Assembly (NCBI GenBank): GCA_030674185.1
Contig: JAPXFY010000030.1
Location: 40,472,770 to 40,536,769 of the forward strand
From: Monoplex corrugatus
Lineage: Eukaryota > Mollusca > Gastropoda > Littorinimorpha > Ranellidae
Reading direction: 5' to 3'
Length of the DNA stretch: 64,000 bases
The notes under the pieces were generated by a model that made no database searches, was not told where the DNA came from, and saw only the letters and a list, made by a program, of their open reading frames with translations. Shown here piece by piece: positions 34,601 to 42,094 of the stretch. The first letter of the stretch is position 1; each line of letters starts with the position of its first letter. The position numbers and the translations under genes were made by a program.

Positions 34601-37600
34601 ACCATCCTGCTTTGTTAACTGTGACTCCCACACCCTGTCCAGCACCATCCTGCTTTGTTAACCGTGTCTCCCACACCCTGTCCAGTACCAGCCTGCTTTG
34701 TTATCCGTGACTCCCATACCCTGTCCAGCACCATCCTGCTTTGTTAACTGTGACTCCCACACCCTGTCCAGCACCATCCTGCTTTGTTAACTGTGACTCC
34801 CACACCCTGTCCAGCACCATCCTGCTTTGTTAACTGTGACTCCCACACCCTGTCCAGCACCATCCTGCTTTGTTAACTGTGACTCCCACACCCTGTCCAG
34901 CACCATCCTGCTTTGTTAACTGTGACTCCCACACCCTGTCCAGCACCATCCTGCTTTGTTAACTGTGACTTCCACACCCTGTCCAGCACCATCCTGCTTT
35001 GTTAACCGTGACTCCCACACCCTGTCCAGCACCTGCCTGCTTTGTTAACCGTGTCTCCCACACTGCTGTTCCAACCCTTCCCTTTAGTTGCTGAGCCGAG
35101 CGCGCTGACCTATGCGTGACCCGACCATGATGCCTGCCTTCCCTGGGCAGATTGTTTATATCTCGCCTGTCAGCAGCCATAGCTGACATCTGGCATTTAA
35201 CTGGGGGAAATGGGTATGACTTCAAATGCTACATTTTTTTAAGCGCTTTGGCCAAACTAGAGTGTATTGTAGATAGCTGGATGGCCAGAACCACGAGCTT
35301 TAAAATGACACCAAACACGAATATGTTTGACTGGCAAAGCAGACTGCAGTGTTAGTTCAAATACATGCACAGTCACAAGTACGGAGACGGATAATTTCCG
35401 ATTTCACAAAATTGTGCTGTTTTAAACCGCCGTTATTGCAGTCCTGACAGTTTCTATGCACACAGGACAACATGCCACACAAACTACAGCATGCCAGCGT
35501 GCACCTCCACTTACTTGAAAGTTTTCGACCTGAACCTGAGAGGAGAGATGCGCGTTTTAATTACTCCACTGAATTGGGGTCAAGAGGTTGGTCATCACAC
35601 ACTGCCGGGTGTGTGTTGAATGCAGGTTGAAGTTTTAATACAGTAAGGAATAGTGTACACTCAACTGCACATGTCAGTCAATTTGTTGTGAGCTTCTCTT
35701 TCTCTTGGCTGGCCTTCCTCCCTTTGTTTGACAGACAAACACGGAGCAAACGGAACACTGGTGAACAGACAAGGCTGCATCAAAGTTAACCCACATCGGT
35801 GCCGCCTTCTCCACATCAGACAGACTGGTTTTCATTATTGTTTTCGATGAAACAGACGACATCTTCAGTTTTCTCAGCCGTGCATAGCACTATGAGCACA
35901 TACTGACAGAGAATGGGAGCCCTGGGCTTTGTTGTTGTTGTTTGTTTTGTTTTTGCTGGAACGCCCACCACATGCTCGACACAAAGATTGAAGTCTCTCA
36001 TTGTGCAAAAATGCAGTGTGTTCATAAACAACAGCCATTGTTCAATTATACACACAACACTTAACACTAATACGTAAGGAAAGAACTACAATCAAAACAA
36101 CAAAACTGTTCAGTTCTCTCACAACAGTGCTCTGAGTACAAGACTGAATGATGTGATGTTCAAAGCAGATTATAGTGAGTAACTTATTCTTAAACTTTCA
36201 CTTGACTTCATACACCTCAACACTTCAGCATCACATATATATTTGGAAACCAGTCTCCAAGTCAACGTCAAAAAAAAAAAAAAAAGATGAAATAAAACGA
36301 GAACAAAAGGATGAGAAAACGATAAAAAAAAAAAAAGGGGGGGGGGGGGGGAACAAAAAATCAGCATCAGTGGAATTAGAAGTTTCAACACGTGAAGAAT
36401 ACACGTTTTAACAAAAAAGCACAGCAGCTGAACACATAGTCACTGCAAAAGTTTGTAGATTGCAAACTTCAGTCAATGGTACAAATTCTAATTCTTAGAC
36501 GTAACGCAGGCACTTAGAACAAACTTGTAAATCACAAAAAATCAACATCCAGATATCTTAGGTTCCGTGTCTACAGGCAGGAGAAGATCGGGTAAAATGA
36601 TCAAGTTTTAATACAGACAAAGAAGGGATTCATCCGCAGCTACTGCCGTGACCCTATCTCGACCCCGCATCCCACCCCTTCCCCCACTCTGGAATGCCAG
36701 GCTTTGCAGGCCTACAGCTGCCGTCTGCAGGTAAACTAAAGAGAACAATTTGGCCAGTTTTGCACAGCCGTGCCCACACCCTGTCCAGTACCAGCCTGCT
36801 TTGTTAACTGTGACTCCCACACCCTGTCCAGCACCATCCTGCTTTGTTAACCGTGACTCCCACACCCTGTCCAGTACCAGCCTGCTTTGTTAACTGTGAC
36901 TCCCACACCCTGTCCAGCACCACCCTGCTTTGTTAACTGTGACTTCCACACCCTGTCCAGCACCAGCCTGCTTTGTTAACTGTGACTCCCACACCCTGTC
37001 CAGTACCAGCCTGCTTTGTTAACTGTGACTTCCACACCCTGTCCAGCACCATCCTGCTTTGTTAACCGTGACTTCCACACCCTGTCCAGTACCATCCTGC
37101 TTTGTTAACTGTGACTCCCACACCCTGTCCAGTACCATCCTGCTTTGTTAACTGTGACTCCCACACCCTGTCCAGTACCAGCCTGCTTTGTTAACTGTGA
37201 CTTCCACACCCTGTCCAGCACCTGCCTGCTTTGTTAACTGTGACTTCCACACCCTGTCCAGCACCAGCCTGCTTTGTTAACTGTGACTCCCACACCCTGT
37301 CCAGTACCAGCCTGCTTTGTTAACTGTGACTCCCACACCCTGTCCAGCACCATCCTGCTTTGTTAACTGTGACTCCCACACCCTGTCCAGCACCATCCTG
37401 CTTTGTTAACTGTGACTCCCACACCCTGTCCAGCACCATCCTGCTTTGTTAACTGTGACTCCCACACCCTGTCCAGTACCAGCCTGCTTTGTTAACTGTG
37501 ACTCCCACACCCTGTCCAGCACCATCCTGCTTTGTTAACTGTGACTCCCACACCCTGTCCAGCACCATCCTGCTTTGTTAACTGTGACTTCCACATCCTG

Positions 37601-40600
37601 TCCAGCACCTGCCTGCTTTGTTAACTGTGACTTCCACACCCTGTCCAGCACCATCCTGCTTTGTTAACCGTGACTTCCACATCCTGTCCAGCACCATCCT
37701 GCTTTGTTAACTGTGACTTCCACATCCTGTCCAGCACCATCCTGCTTTGTTAACTGTGACTTCCACATCCTGTCCAGCACCATCCTGCTTTGTTAACTGT
37801 GACTTCCACACCCTGTCCAGCACCATCCTGCTTTGTTAACCGTGACTTCCACATCCTGTCCAGCACCATCCTGCTTTGTTAACTGTGACTTCCACACCCT
37901 GTCCAGCACCATCCTGCTTTGTTAACCGTGACTCCCACACCCTGTCCAGTACCATCCTGCTTTGTTAACTGTGACTCCCACACCCTGTCCAGCACCATCC
38001 TGCTTTGTTAACTGTGACTTCCACACCCTGTCCAGCACCATCCTGCTTTGTTAACCGTGACTCCCACACCCTGTCCAGCACCATCCTGCTTTGTTAACTG
38101 TGACTTCCACACCCTGTCCAGCACCATCCTGCTTTGTCAACCATATTAGCAAAGCAATAACTTAACCCTTTGACTTCCTCAGCCTGAATGAGGGAGTCAG
38201 AGTGTTAATCCTTTCACTACCACAGCCTGTCCATAAGCTGCAAAAACCTAACCCTTTTTCACTCCCTCACCGTATTCACCAGCTTCCTGCAAGAACTGGT
38301 GGATAGGGGGAGGGAGTGAAAGGGTTAAGTTTTGCAGTAGGTGGATAGAGAACAGGAATCTGAACCACCCACTTCAAAGCTGTAGAGCTGTTTTCGGTCT
38401 CGCTGCCAGAAGAAAAGAACCTTGTGCACGTAGTCCTCAGTCTATTCAGTTCAGTTCAAAAGATGTGAATGTGTTCCTGACCCTGTTCAGAGACAGGGGA
38501 AAACACAGGGAGAGGAAGTGGGCTCTGCCCTTATAATGCTGGCCCCACAAAAAGTTCTGAAGTCCCTACCACCTTAACTCTTTGGAGACGCGCCCTAAAA
38601 TTGCTGCTGAAACTCACGAGACGCACAGTTTTTGGTACTTTTTAAAAAAATTATGGAGAATATCCAACAATAATAAACCTATCCTGTTATATATGTTTTA
38701 AAAGGTCATTATGTCTACTTTGTAACTGTGCTGACAGCTAGTTTATGCATGCTTTCATTTTTTTCTGGTTTACCATTGTAAAAGGCATACAAATAGCAAA
38801 AAAAGAAAAGTTCCAGATGTACACACATATGACTTATCAAACTGCTGCTTGTAATCTTTTAAATATCCATGTCACAAAACTGCACTGAGCATGTCACAGG
38901 ATATACATTCTTCACTGGAAGTCACTATGAGTTTGGCTTTTATGAATATTTTGTCCCAAAAATGATTAAATACAGGCGTAGTCTTTTGACACTTTGAAAT
39001 TTCTGTTTCGGGTACAGCTAAAACAAGCTAAAAAATAGAGTTCCAACAGTTTCCTACAGTCAAAGGGACAGAAACCTACTTAGAAAAATGGTTAAACTCT
39101 GCTGTCAGTATAATCTCCGTTATTAACTTATAGTATACGCATAGTCTCGGTAAAAAAAATACGTAACATCCTGCAGCTATAACTGCAGAGCATCGCCATC
39201 AAGTTAATGCTGGCCCCACAAAAAGTTGAGGCCCCTACCCAATTAATGCAGGTCTCACGAAAAGTTGAAGTCCATACCATCTTATTGCTGGCCCCACGAA
39301 AAGTTGAAGTCACTATCACTGTAATGCTGGCCCCATGAAAAGTTGATGTCCCTACCCCTTTAATGCTGGCCCCACTAAAAGTTGATGTCCCTACTTCCTT
39401 AATGCTGGCCCCACGAAAAGTTGATGTCCCTACTTCCTTAATGCTGGCCCCAATAAAAGTTGATGTCCCTACCCCTTAATGCTGGCCCCTCGAAAAGTTG
39501 ATGTCCCTACCACCTTAATGCTGGCCCCAATAAAAGTTGATGTCCCCACCACCTTAATGCTGGCCCCAATAAAAGTTGATGTCCCTACCACCTTGATGCT
39601 GGCCCCAATAAAAGTTGATGTCCCTACCACCTTGATGCTGGCCCCACGAAAAGTTGATGTCCCTACCACCTTGATGCTGGCCCACAAAAGTTGATGTCCC
39701 TACCACCTTAATGCTGGCCCCAATAAAAGTTGATGTCCCTACCACCTTAATCGCTGGCCCCAATAAAAGTTGATGTCCCTACCACCTTAATGCTGGCCCC
39801 AATAAAAGTTGATGTCCCTACCACACTTAATGCTGGCCCCAATAAAAGTTGATGTCCCTACCACCTTAATGCTGGCCCCAATAAAAGTTGATGTCCCTAC
39901 CACCTTAATGCTGGCCCCAATAAAAGTTGATGTCCCTACCACCTTGATGCTGGCCCCAATAAAAGTTGATGTCCCACCACCTTGATGCTGGCCCCAATAA
40001 AAGTTGATGTCCCTACCACCTTGATGCTGGCCCCAATAAAAGTTGATGTCCCCACCACCTTAATGCTGGCCCCAATAAAAGTTGATGTCCCTACCACCTT
40101 GATGCTGGCCCCAATAAAAGTTGATGTCCCTACCACCTTGATGCTGGCCCCAATAAAAGTTGATGTCCCTACCACCTTAATGCTGGCCCCACTAAAAGTT
40201 GATGTCCCTACCACCTTAATGCTGGCCCAATAAAAGTTGATGTCCCCACACCTTGATGCTGGCCCCAATAAAAGTTGATGTCCCACCACCTTAATGCTGG
40301 CCCAATAAAAGTTGATGTCCCACCACCTCACTCCTCTATGACTTTATGGGTTATTGGAGAACTGTGTTTTCAGAGTGAAAAAGTCGTACCGCTGCATGTG
40401 TGGTAAAAGCTACCGGTCTGCTCCCGCTTACGGAACCACACTACCATGCAGCATCCCTCTACAGAGTTCAGTGCCCCTGCCCCATCTCCTGTCACCATGT
40501 CTGCCACGGTCGTGTCTCCTCCTGTCAATGCCCACAATGTCGGTGCTTCATCTTCATCGTCAGGATCGTCCTCACCCGCCTTTGTTTGCGCTAAAGACAC

Positions 40601-40874
40601 AACTTCTCTCACCGATCAGCTCTCTCTCCACACTCCCTCTCTCCCCATCACCCCTCGTCTCACCACAACGCTTCCCACCTCCCGCCTCCTGCCCGGCAAC
40701 CGGTTGTCTACACAGGTCAAGGCCGTCACTGTAGCTGCCCCTAAAGGTCATGGTCAGACACCTGCCACAGCAGCTTTGGCGGTGCCGTTGGGCACCCCGC
40801 TTCAGTTTATTAGTCAGCCTACGTCTGTGGTTCCTGTGCCTGTGGCTATGACCAGTTTGAACTTGAAGCCTTGA
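17164..40874 (+). CDS. JAZF1: JAZF1-like C2H2 zinc-finger protein
   Basis: JAZF1 is a nuclear zinc-finger cofactor; in vertebrates it interacts with TR4 (NR2C2) and NuA4 chromatin complexes. Exons are 17164-17263, 21596-21772, 23951-24185 and 40374-40874, all with AG/GT borders and matching phases. Finger 1 (Cys9, Cys14, His27, His32) includes FPTLADLIHHVEDTHI. A conserved segment with LESTPT-type motif follows (PESTPT), then acidic DDDDSDDSWTTKE, and finger 2 (Cys142, Cys147, His160, His165) in CNKKYKNVNGIKYHARHGH. Finger 3 starts YRCMCGKSY. An apparent 1-base deletion near 40421-40426 shifts the frame before its His pair: read as is, the protein is about 290 residues; with the frame kept it is about 337, ending at TGA 40872. 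ATG 17164 fits the vertebrate N-terminus; an in-frame ATG at 17044 would add 40 residues. Confidence 0.92.
17682..17735 (+). repeat. (TG)n microsatellite
   Basis: Interrupted TG tract in JAZF1 intron 1, about 420 bases past exon 1. Confidence 0.95.
18101..18175 (+). repeat. Dispersed 'ggctgggctttaa' module
   Basis: Reads gtgtatgttttgaaatggtt and later tcggctggcctttaaacaaa. Close to the copies at 50201 and 57735, which share the 'tgttttgaaatggttatagc' start. Confidence 0.55.
18343..18805. repeat. Long (CA)n array ending in (TG)n
   Basis: About 430 bases of CA with scattered substitutions, then an abrupt switch to TG at 18772-18805, so the 3' end can form a hairpin. All open frames here are repeat artefacts. 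Confidence 0.95.
18990..19507 (+). mobile_element. CR1/L2-type LINE 3' fragment
   Basis: The frame 19001-19252 matches the C-terminus of CR1/L2-like reverse transcriptase ORFs: RSLRSSNQKLLAK, then TIGHRAFHCQAPLVWNELP and FKAGLKTHLF, ending in a stop. A 3' UTR follows with 'taaagcgcagtg' and 'agcgctgtattaaagtaat', then (TTA)n at 19471-19507, the classical end of this group. Everything upstream of the C-terminus is missing: a 5'-truncated insertion in JAZF1 intron 1. Confidence 0.82.
20130..20590 (+). mobile_element. Non-LTR retrotransposon fragment, RT C-terminal part
   Basis: 20141-20389 encodes VLMCGCEAWTLRKEAE, then FCRQLLRVNWTDRRRTND and KRKLKYLGHAMRNSKRD, a pattern found at the C-terminal end of many non-LTR reverse transcriptase ORFs (CETWTL...LLRI.W.D...KL.Y.GH..R). 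After one or two stops, GRPHTSYFNNIAKSVVW continues the match in the same frame. The copy is degenerate. I cannot fix the clade. Confidence 0.7.
21495..21640 (+). repeat. 49-bp tandem triplication of the JAZF1 exon 2 splice acceptor
   Basis: 'cagataatgacccaaggtta' occurs at 21495, 21544 and 21593, each preceded by tgtgttgtgttt. Each unit carries its own pyrimidine/G-rich tract, CAG acceptor and the first ~30 bases of the exon. Only the third copy joins the open exon: from the first or second copy the frame meets TAA inside the next copy, because 49 is not a multiple of three. Confidence 0.9.
21596..21772 (+). CDS. JAZF1: JAZF1 coding exon 2
   Basis: Starts at the third of three tandem acceptors (ACAG at 21592-21595) and ends at GTAACA. 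It encodes NDPRLFEPHDGG, then LPLSCILRYSGDVERRDQ, which resembles the vertebrate YVALSYINRFMTDAARRE region, and a Pro/Ser segment ending STPT. Confidence 0.88.
21974..22160 (+). mobile_element. tRNA-derived SINE
   Basis: Contains an A-box-like 'tgttgtagtggttaac' (about 21982) and a B-box 'ggtttgaatcc' (22027-22037) at tRNA-like spacing. The body beyond is unlike a functional tRNA. It lies in JAZF1 intron 2. The 3' boundary is approximate. Confidence 0.6.
22885..23076. mobile_element. Palindromic TTAA foldback repeat
   Basis: TTAA to TTAA, with both outer arms. The inner hairpin's right half is mostly deleted after 'cttcctgcaggaagg'. Confidence 0.8.
23150..23252. mobile_element. Palindromic foldback repeat, right half only
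   Basis: Starts in the hairpin loop ('ccactagcttcctgcgggaa') and continues through gctggtggatagggtgagag and the 'gcagttggtgggtaaggtg' variant arm. Confidence 0.65.
23348..23532. mobile_element. Palindromic TTAA foldback repeat
   Basis: Inner hairpin near-perfect (ctatccaccacctccctgca, then gaagctggtggatagggtg). It ends at TTAA 23529. Its right flank ('gaggggtggaaggggg') duplicates the flank of the copy at 22885, so these two copies arose by local duplication. Confidence 0.75.
23630..23811. mobile_element. Palindromic TTAA foldback repeat
   Basis: 182 bp from TTAA to TTAA, ending 139 bases upstream of JAZF1 exon 3. A hairpin in the pre-mRNA here could sit close to the branch point. Confidence 0.78.
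23951..24185 (+). CDS. JAZF1: JAZF1 coding exon 3
   Basis: Follows acceptor TTGCAG and ends before GTGAGT. It encodes the acidic patch with SWTTKE and the second finger, the best-conserved part of the family (PIPGCNKKYKNVNGIKYHAR). It ends in phase 2; the next exon supplies one base. Confidence 0.95.
24473..25174 (-). mobile_element. piggyBac-like element, internally deleted
   Basis: 702 bp flanked by TTAA at 24469 and 25175. Termini CTCAATGGAGTC and, on the other strand, CTCTTTGGCGTC match at 9 of 12 positions. It carries only the start of a transposase-like frame on the minus strand. Two similar elements (54469, 38578) have nearly the same length. Type assignment rests on TTAA, termini and the acidic N-terminal frame. 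Confidence 0.7.
24741..24911 (-). pseudogene. piggyBac-like transposase, N-terminal remnant
   Basis: 56-codon frame starting MAARRLRNWRMFSVQEVIDI, followed by an acidic region (GSDDELDLVGELSVEDRDD). piggyBac-family transposases often have such short, acidic N-termini ahead of the catalytic core. The DDD core is absent. The start context AAAATGGCGGC also matches a YY1 site. The copy at 54684-54895 begins MAANRHRRFTAHEV, clearly related. Confidence 0.55.
25457..25940. repeat. (GA)n low-complexity block
   Basis: Nearly 500 bases of GA with CA and G interruptions, in JAZF1 intron 3. Ser/Leu-rich frames on the minus strand are artefacts. Confidence 0.95.
26166..26450. repeat. (CA)n array with GCAC segments
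   Basis: Pure CA, then cgcacgcacg, then degenerate CA. It abuts the 5' side of the LINE, whose beginning it replaces. Confidence 0.95.
26451..26800 (+). pseudogene. LINE ORF1 remnant, SGNH-esterase-like
   Basis: Frames at 26451-26562 (STTLDTCVKTIKTQFPKARV, VLSQVAPV) and, after a 1-base shift, 26546-26846 (HLNAKRELLNALTKVRLLKA, then DDVHPTIRGASVLARNLG). The DxVHP...G...LA.N pattern resembles the C-terminal catalytic block of SGNH hydrolases found in some LINE ORF1 proteins. The N-terminal part is absent. Confidence 0.55.
27003..29638 (+). pseudogene. LINE ORF2: APE endonuclease and reverse transcriptase
   Basis: Endonuclease motifs: INIFQWNARSI, GGDFNAHAPFW, AIDLT and GSDHIPIRL; where many relatives have LQE the sequence reads LLQS. 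RT motifs: NYRPIALTS, NQAGFRKGRSPVE, FFDITKAYDQVWH (catalytic Asp), a GIP...GS block interrupted by a 1-base loss at ~29005, and QYADDLCMW (catalytic Asp pair). FLGVFLTAKLSWNQHI follows. Catalytic RT residues remain although the frame is broken. Confidence 0.88.
30018..30815 (+). pseudogene. LINE ORF2: RNase H domain and C-terminal Cys/His motif
   Basis: A single open frame of 265 codons. RNase H residues: Asp in IYTDGS, Glu in TAELFAI, Asp in CVDSKSVLQAL, His and Asp in WIPSHSSFSYNNKVDRAAK. CLCGKKITHSHILSC near the end is the C-x-C...H-x4-C motif. This 3' part is the least damaged section of the element. Confidence 0.88.
31151..31697. repeat. Long (CA)n array with CACTAA variants
   Basis: Starts about 10 bases after the LINE 3' end, as if seeded by its tail. 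It includes 'catgcatgcacgcatatacg' islands and a section repeating cacacactaa. Confidence 0.95.
31810..33530 (+). repeat. 30-bp satellite array, about 58 units, with higher-order structure
   Basis: The unit is 'tctgactgggaatcctgctt' plus 'taaccctttg'; a short form lacks tctgactg variants. The rare variant 'cttgaagttgaaccctttg' appears at 32176 and 32473, 297 bases apart, within matching neighbours, showing a ~297-bp higher-order duplication (about 31980-32275 and 32276-32575). Open frames of Asp/Trp/Glu/Ser repeats arise because 30 is a multiple of three. Confidence 0.93.
33538..33677. mobile_element. Palindromic foldback repeat, left arm, partly duplicated
   Basis: 'cccgcaccctgtccaccagc' and 'atcctgctttgtcaactgta' occur in the order of the foldback left arm, then again with decay. 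It lies exactly between the 30-bp array and the 43-bp array and contains the sequence of the 43-bp unit. Confidence 0.7.
33678..35063 (+). repeat. 43-bp satellite array A, about 32 units
   Basis: The unit reads gactcccacaccctgtccag, then caccatcctgctttgttaac plus cgt/tgt. It equals the outer left arm of the foldback repeat. Unit variants (cacctgcctg, cttcca, aactgtg) recur in the same order over seven units: 33909-34209 and 34210-34510 are a 301-bp higher-order duplication. Confidence 0.93.
35064..36770. other. Unique-sequence island between two copies of the same satellite
   Basis: About 1.7 kb without tandem repeats. Contents: a possible SINE A-box-like segment near 35090-35115, A-run/G-run near 36267-36351, and a minus-strand frame 35862-35674 with a basic stretch (GGRPAKRKRSS) and Cys-x2-Cys. 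No gene recognised. Confidence 0.5.
36771..38138 (+). repeat. 43-bp satellite array B, about 32 units
   Basis: Same unit and same strand as array A. The variants cagtaccagcctg and cacatcctg are much more frequent than in A, so B has diverged or been homogenised separately. It ends in a foldback copy at 38139. Confidence 0.93.
38139..38327. mobile_element. Palindromic TTAA foldback repeats, two short copies
   Basis: A 45-bp hairpin (38162-38206, TTAA at both ends) and a 79-bp hairpin (38249-38327, 'actccctcaccgtattcacc' against 'ggtggatagggggagggagt'). They show that the inner hairpin alone is a unit. Confidence 0.7.
38470..38577 (+). mobile_element. SINE 3' segment, source-like copy of the 39-bp satellite
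   Basis: 'gggagaggaagtgggctctg', then 'taatgctggccccacaaaaa' and 'gaagtccctaccacc'. The same succession (gggagagaagatcggtgcca, aatgctggccctgaccaaag, tgtctacgacctcac) is found at 63880-63945 in the SINE at the window end. Confidence 0.6.
38578..39203. mobile_element. piggyBac-like element inserted in the 39-bp satellite
   Basis: 626 bp between TTAA at 38574 and TTAA at 39204. The flanks join as ...ccctaccacc-TTAA-tgctggcccc..., which is exactly the satellite unit, so the empty site is visible in neighbouring units. Termini are CTCTTTGGAGACGC and, opposite, CTTGATGGCGATGC. No coding remnant is seen. Confidence 0.72.
39204..40331 (+). repeat. 39-bp satellite array, about 28 units
   Basis: The unit is 'aatgctggccccaataaaag' plus 'ttgatgtccctaccacctt'. 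The first ~8 units differ (gaggcccct, gaagtccat), the rest are nearly identical. It ends 42 bases before the JAZF1 last-exon acceptor. Several 3' units lack one C or A (gtcccaccacc, ggcccaataa), suggesting base-count errors. 13-residue repeat frames on both strands are artefacts. Confidence 0.93.
40374..40874 (+). CDS. JAZF1: JAZF1 last coding exon, with apparent frameshift
   Basis: Follows TTTTCAG after a 16.2-kb intron. The frame opens KVKKSYRCMCGKSYRSAP, as expected for finger 3, then leaves the family pattern. One base on, another frame reads LRNHTTMQHPSTEF, which supplies the two histidines, and runs to TGA at 40872 with a Ser/Thr/Pro-rich tail ending TPLQFISQPTSVVPVPVAM. The lesion lies at 40421-40426 (ctcccg), next to repeats with many base-count errors. 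Confidence 0.85.
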
Positions 40875-41052
40875 AGTAAATGTGAGTCATTTTGTTTTGT
40901 TTTGTTTGTGAGTCGTCCGAGGCAGGAGAGCTATGACAAAGTATGTAAAACATTGTGAAAAATACCCAGCCTTTCAGAGATGAAACTGACTTTTTTGTTG
41001 TTGTTGTCATTGCCTTTTTTCTGTTATCATCATTATCAATGTTATACTTTAT

Positions 41053-41140
41053 TGTAGTCAGCAGAGTCAGCCAGAGGAAGCAGCAGCCAGTGCCGTACTT
41101 TCCATGCAGCGTCTGTGAGAAAGGTGTAAATCAAGAATAG
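41053..41140 (+). pseudogene. Possible zinc-ligand (PHD-like) fragment
   Basis: After 'ctttattgtag' the frame reads SRVSQRKQQPVPYFPCSVCE then KGVNQE and stop. A basic stretch followed by Y-x-PCxxC resembles the start of PHD-type domains, including those in some LINE ORF1 proteins. Only the first ligand pair is present. Chance is quite possible. Confidence 0.2.
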
Positions 41141-41225
41141 GTTTGAAATCTCAAATCGGAGAATTCATCGACTGAAGAAGGCCAGCCAGATGTAATCGTC
41201 AAATCAACAAAAGATTCCTGGAGTT

Positions 41226-41425
41226 GTCAGCAAAGACAGCACAAGATATATGTTTACAGAAAACCTGAACAGTAGATATACAGCTTTGTGAAAGATACAC
41301 ACAAGATATAGTGTTTTAACAGAAAACACCTGAACAGTAGATATACAGCTTTGTGAAAGATACACACAAGATATATGTTTACAGAAAACCTGAACAGTAG
41401 ATATACAGCTTTGTGAAAGATACAC
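41226..41425 (+). repeat. 60-bp tandem repeat, 3 copies
   Basis: 'gaacagtagatatacagctt' followed by 'tgtgaaagatacac' recurs at about 60-base steps. The middle copy has small insertions (gtgttttaacag, aacacctg). Confidence 0.9.
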
Positions 41426-42094
41426 AGCCTTCAGAAGTCTTTGTGGGAAAAAAAAGAAGGCTTCCCATAACTGATTTCTGTTTCAATTTTAAAAGATGAC
41501 TTAAGTGCATAGGGACAGAATCAGAGTGATACTATCACATGTAGACTTCAGACTTTCTGAAATTATTGCTTTTTAAGCATGTTTACGCATTTATATTAAG
41601 TTTTGAATTCTACTGCCATTTTACACATTAGGCATGCATATGAAATTCAGATCTTTGCAGAAAATGTTTTCACAATAAAAAGAATATGAAAAGAAACGTT
41701 CCGCGTCTGGGCAGAATTCCGCGATTTCGGTTTGTCCAAAACAAAAAACAAAAACAAAAAAATTGATCTCTGATATATGAGACTGGACTTTATAAGTGTT
41801 TGATGCAATTACTGACTTTGTGTGCTCCAACTTCAAACTTGATATTATGTGATCATTTAAACCTGAAAAGTGAAACTTATTGAGCAACCCAAGAAGTGAG
41901 ATATCATCCAAAGACTACAGTTGGTGAACAACTGTAAAACACTCAAGTTAAAGGGCAAGTGTTCATTTTATTATGTTTTTAACCCCTTCTCCCCTTTTCC
42001 CAAATATATCTTCCTGTTTACAGCAATTTTTATGCTCTAAATATCTCTTGAAATTATGTCCAGAAAGCACGAAATGGCATAGATTTACACTTGG

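Larger units (their letters stand above)
40875..41680 (+). other. JAZF1: Probable JAZF1 3' UTR with AATAAA at 41674
   Basis: Follows the JAZF1 stop without a recognisable gene. The first clear AATAAA on this strand is at 41674-41679. Animal JAZF1 3' UTRs can be long, so a later site is possible. Confidence 0.4.

Noticed and set aside
31810..38138. Regular repeats resembling a CRISPR array
   Set aside because: Units are contiguous with no unique spacers, and the context is eukaryotic. These are satellites.
39469..40331. KVDVPTTLMLAPI and GASIKVVGTSTFI repeat proteins
   Set aside because: A 39-bp satellite (13 codons) gives both on opposite strands. Sequence relation to a SINE tail explains it better.
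41940..42000. A left terminus matching the AGCCCTG end at 42170
   Set aside because: No CAGGGCT sequence was found upstream within about 700 bases, so the element there is recorded only as a fragment.
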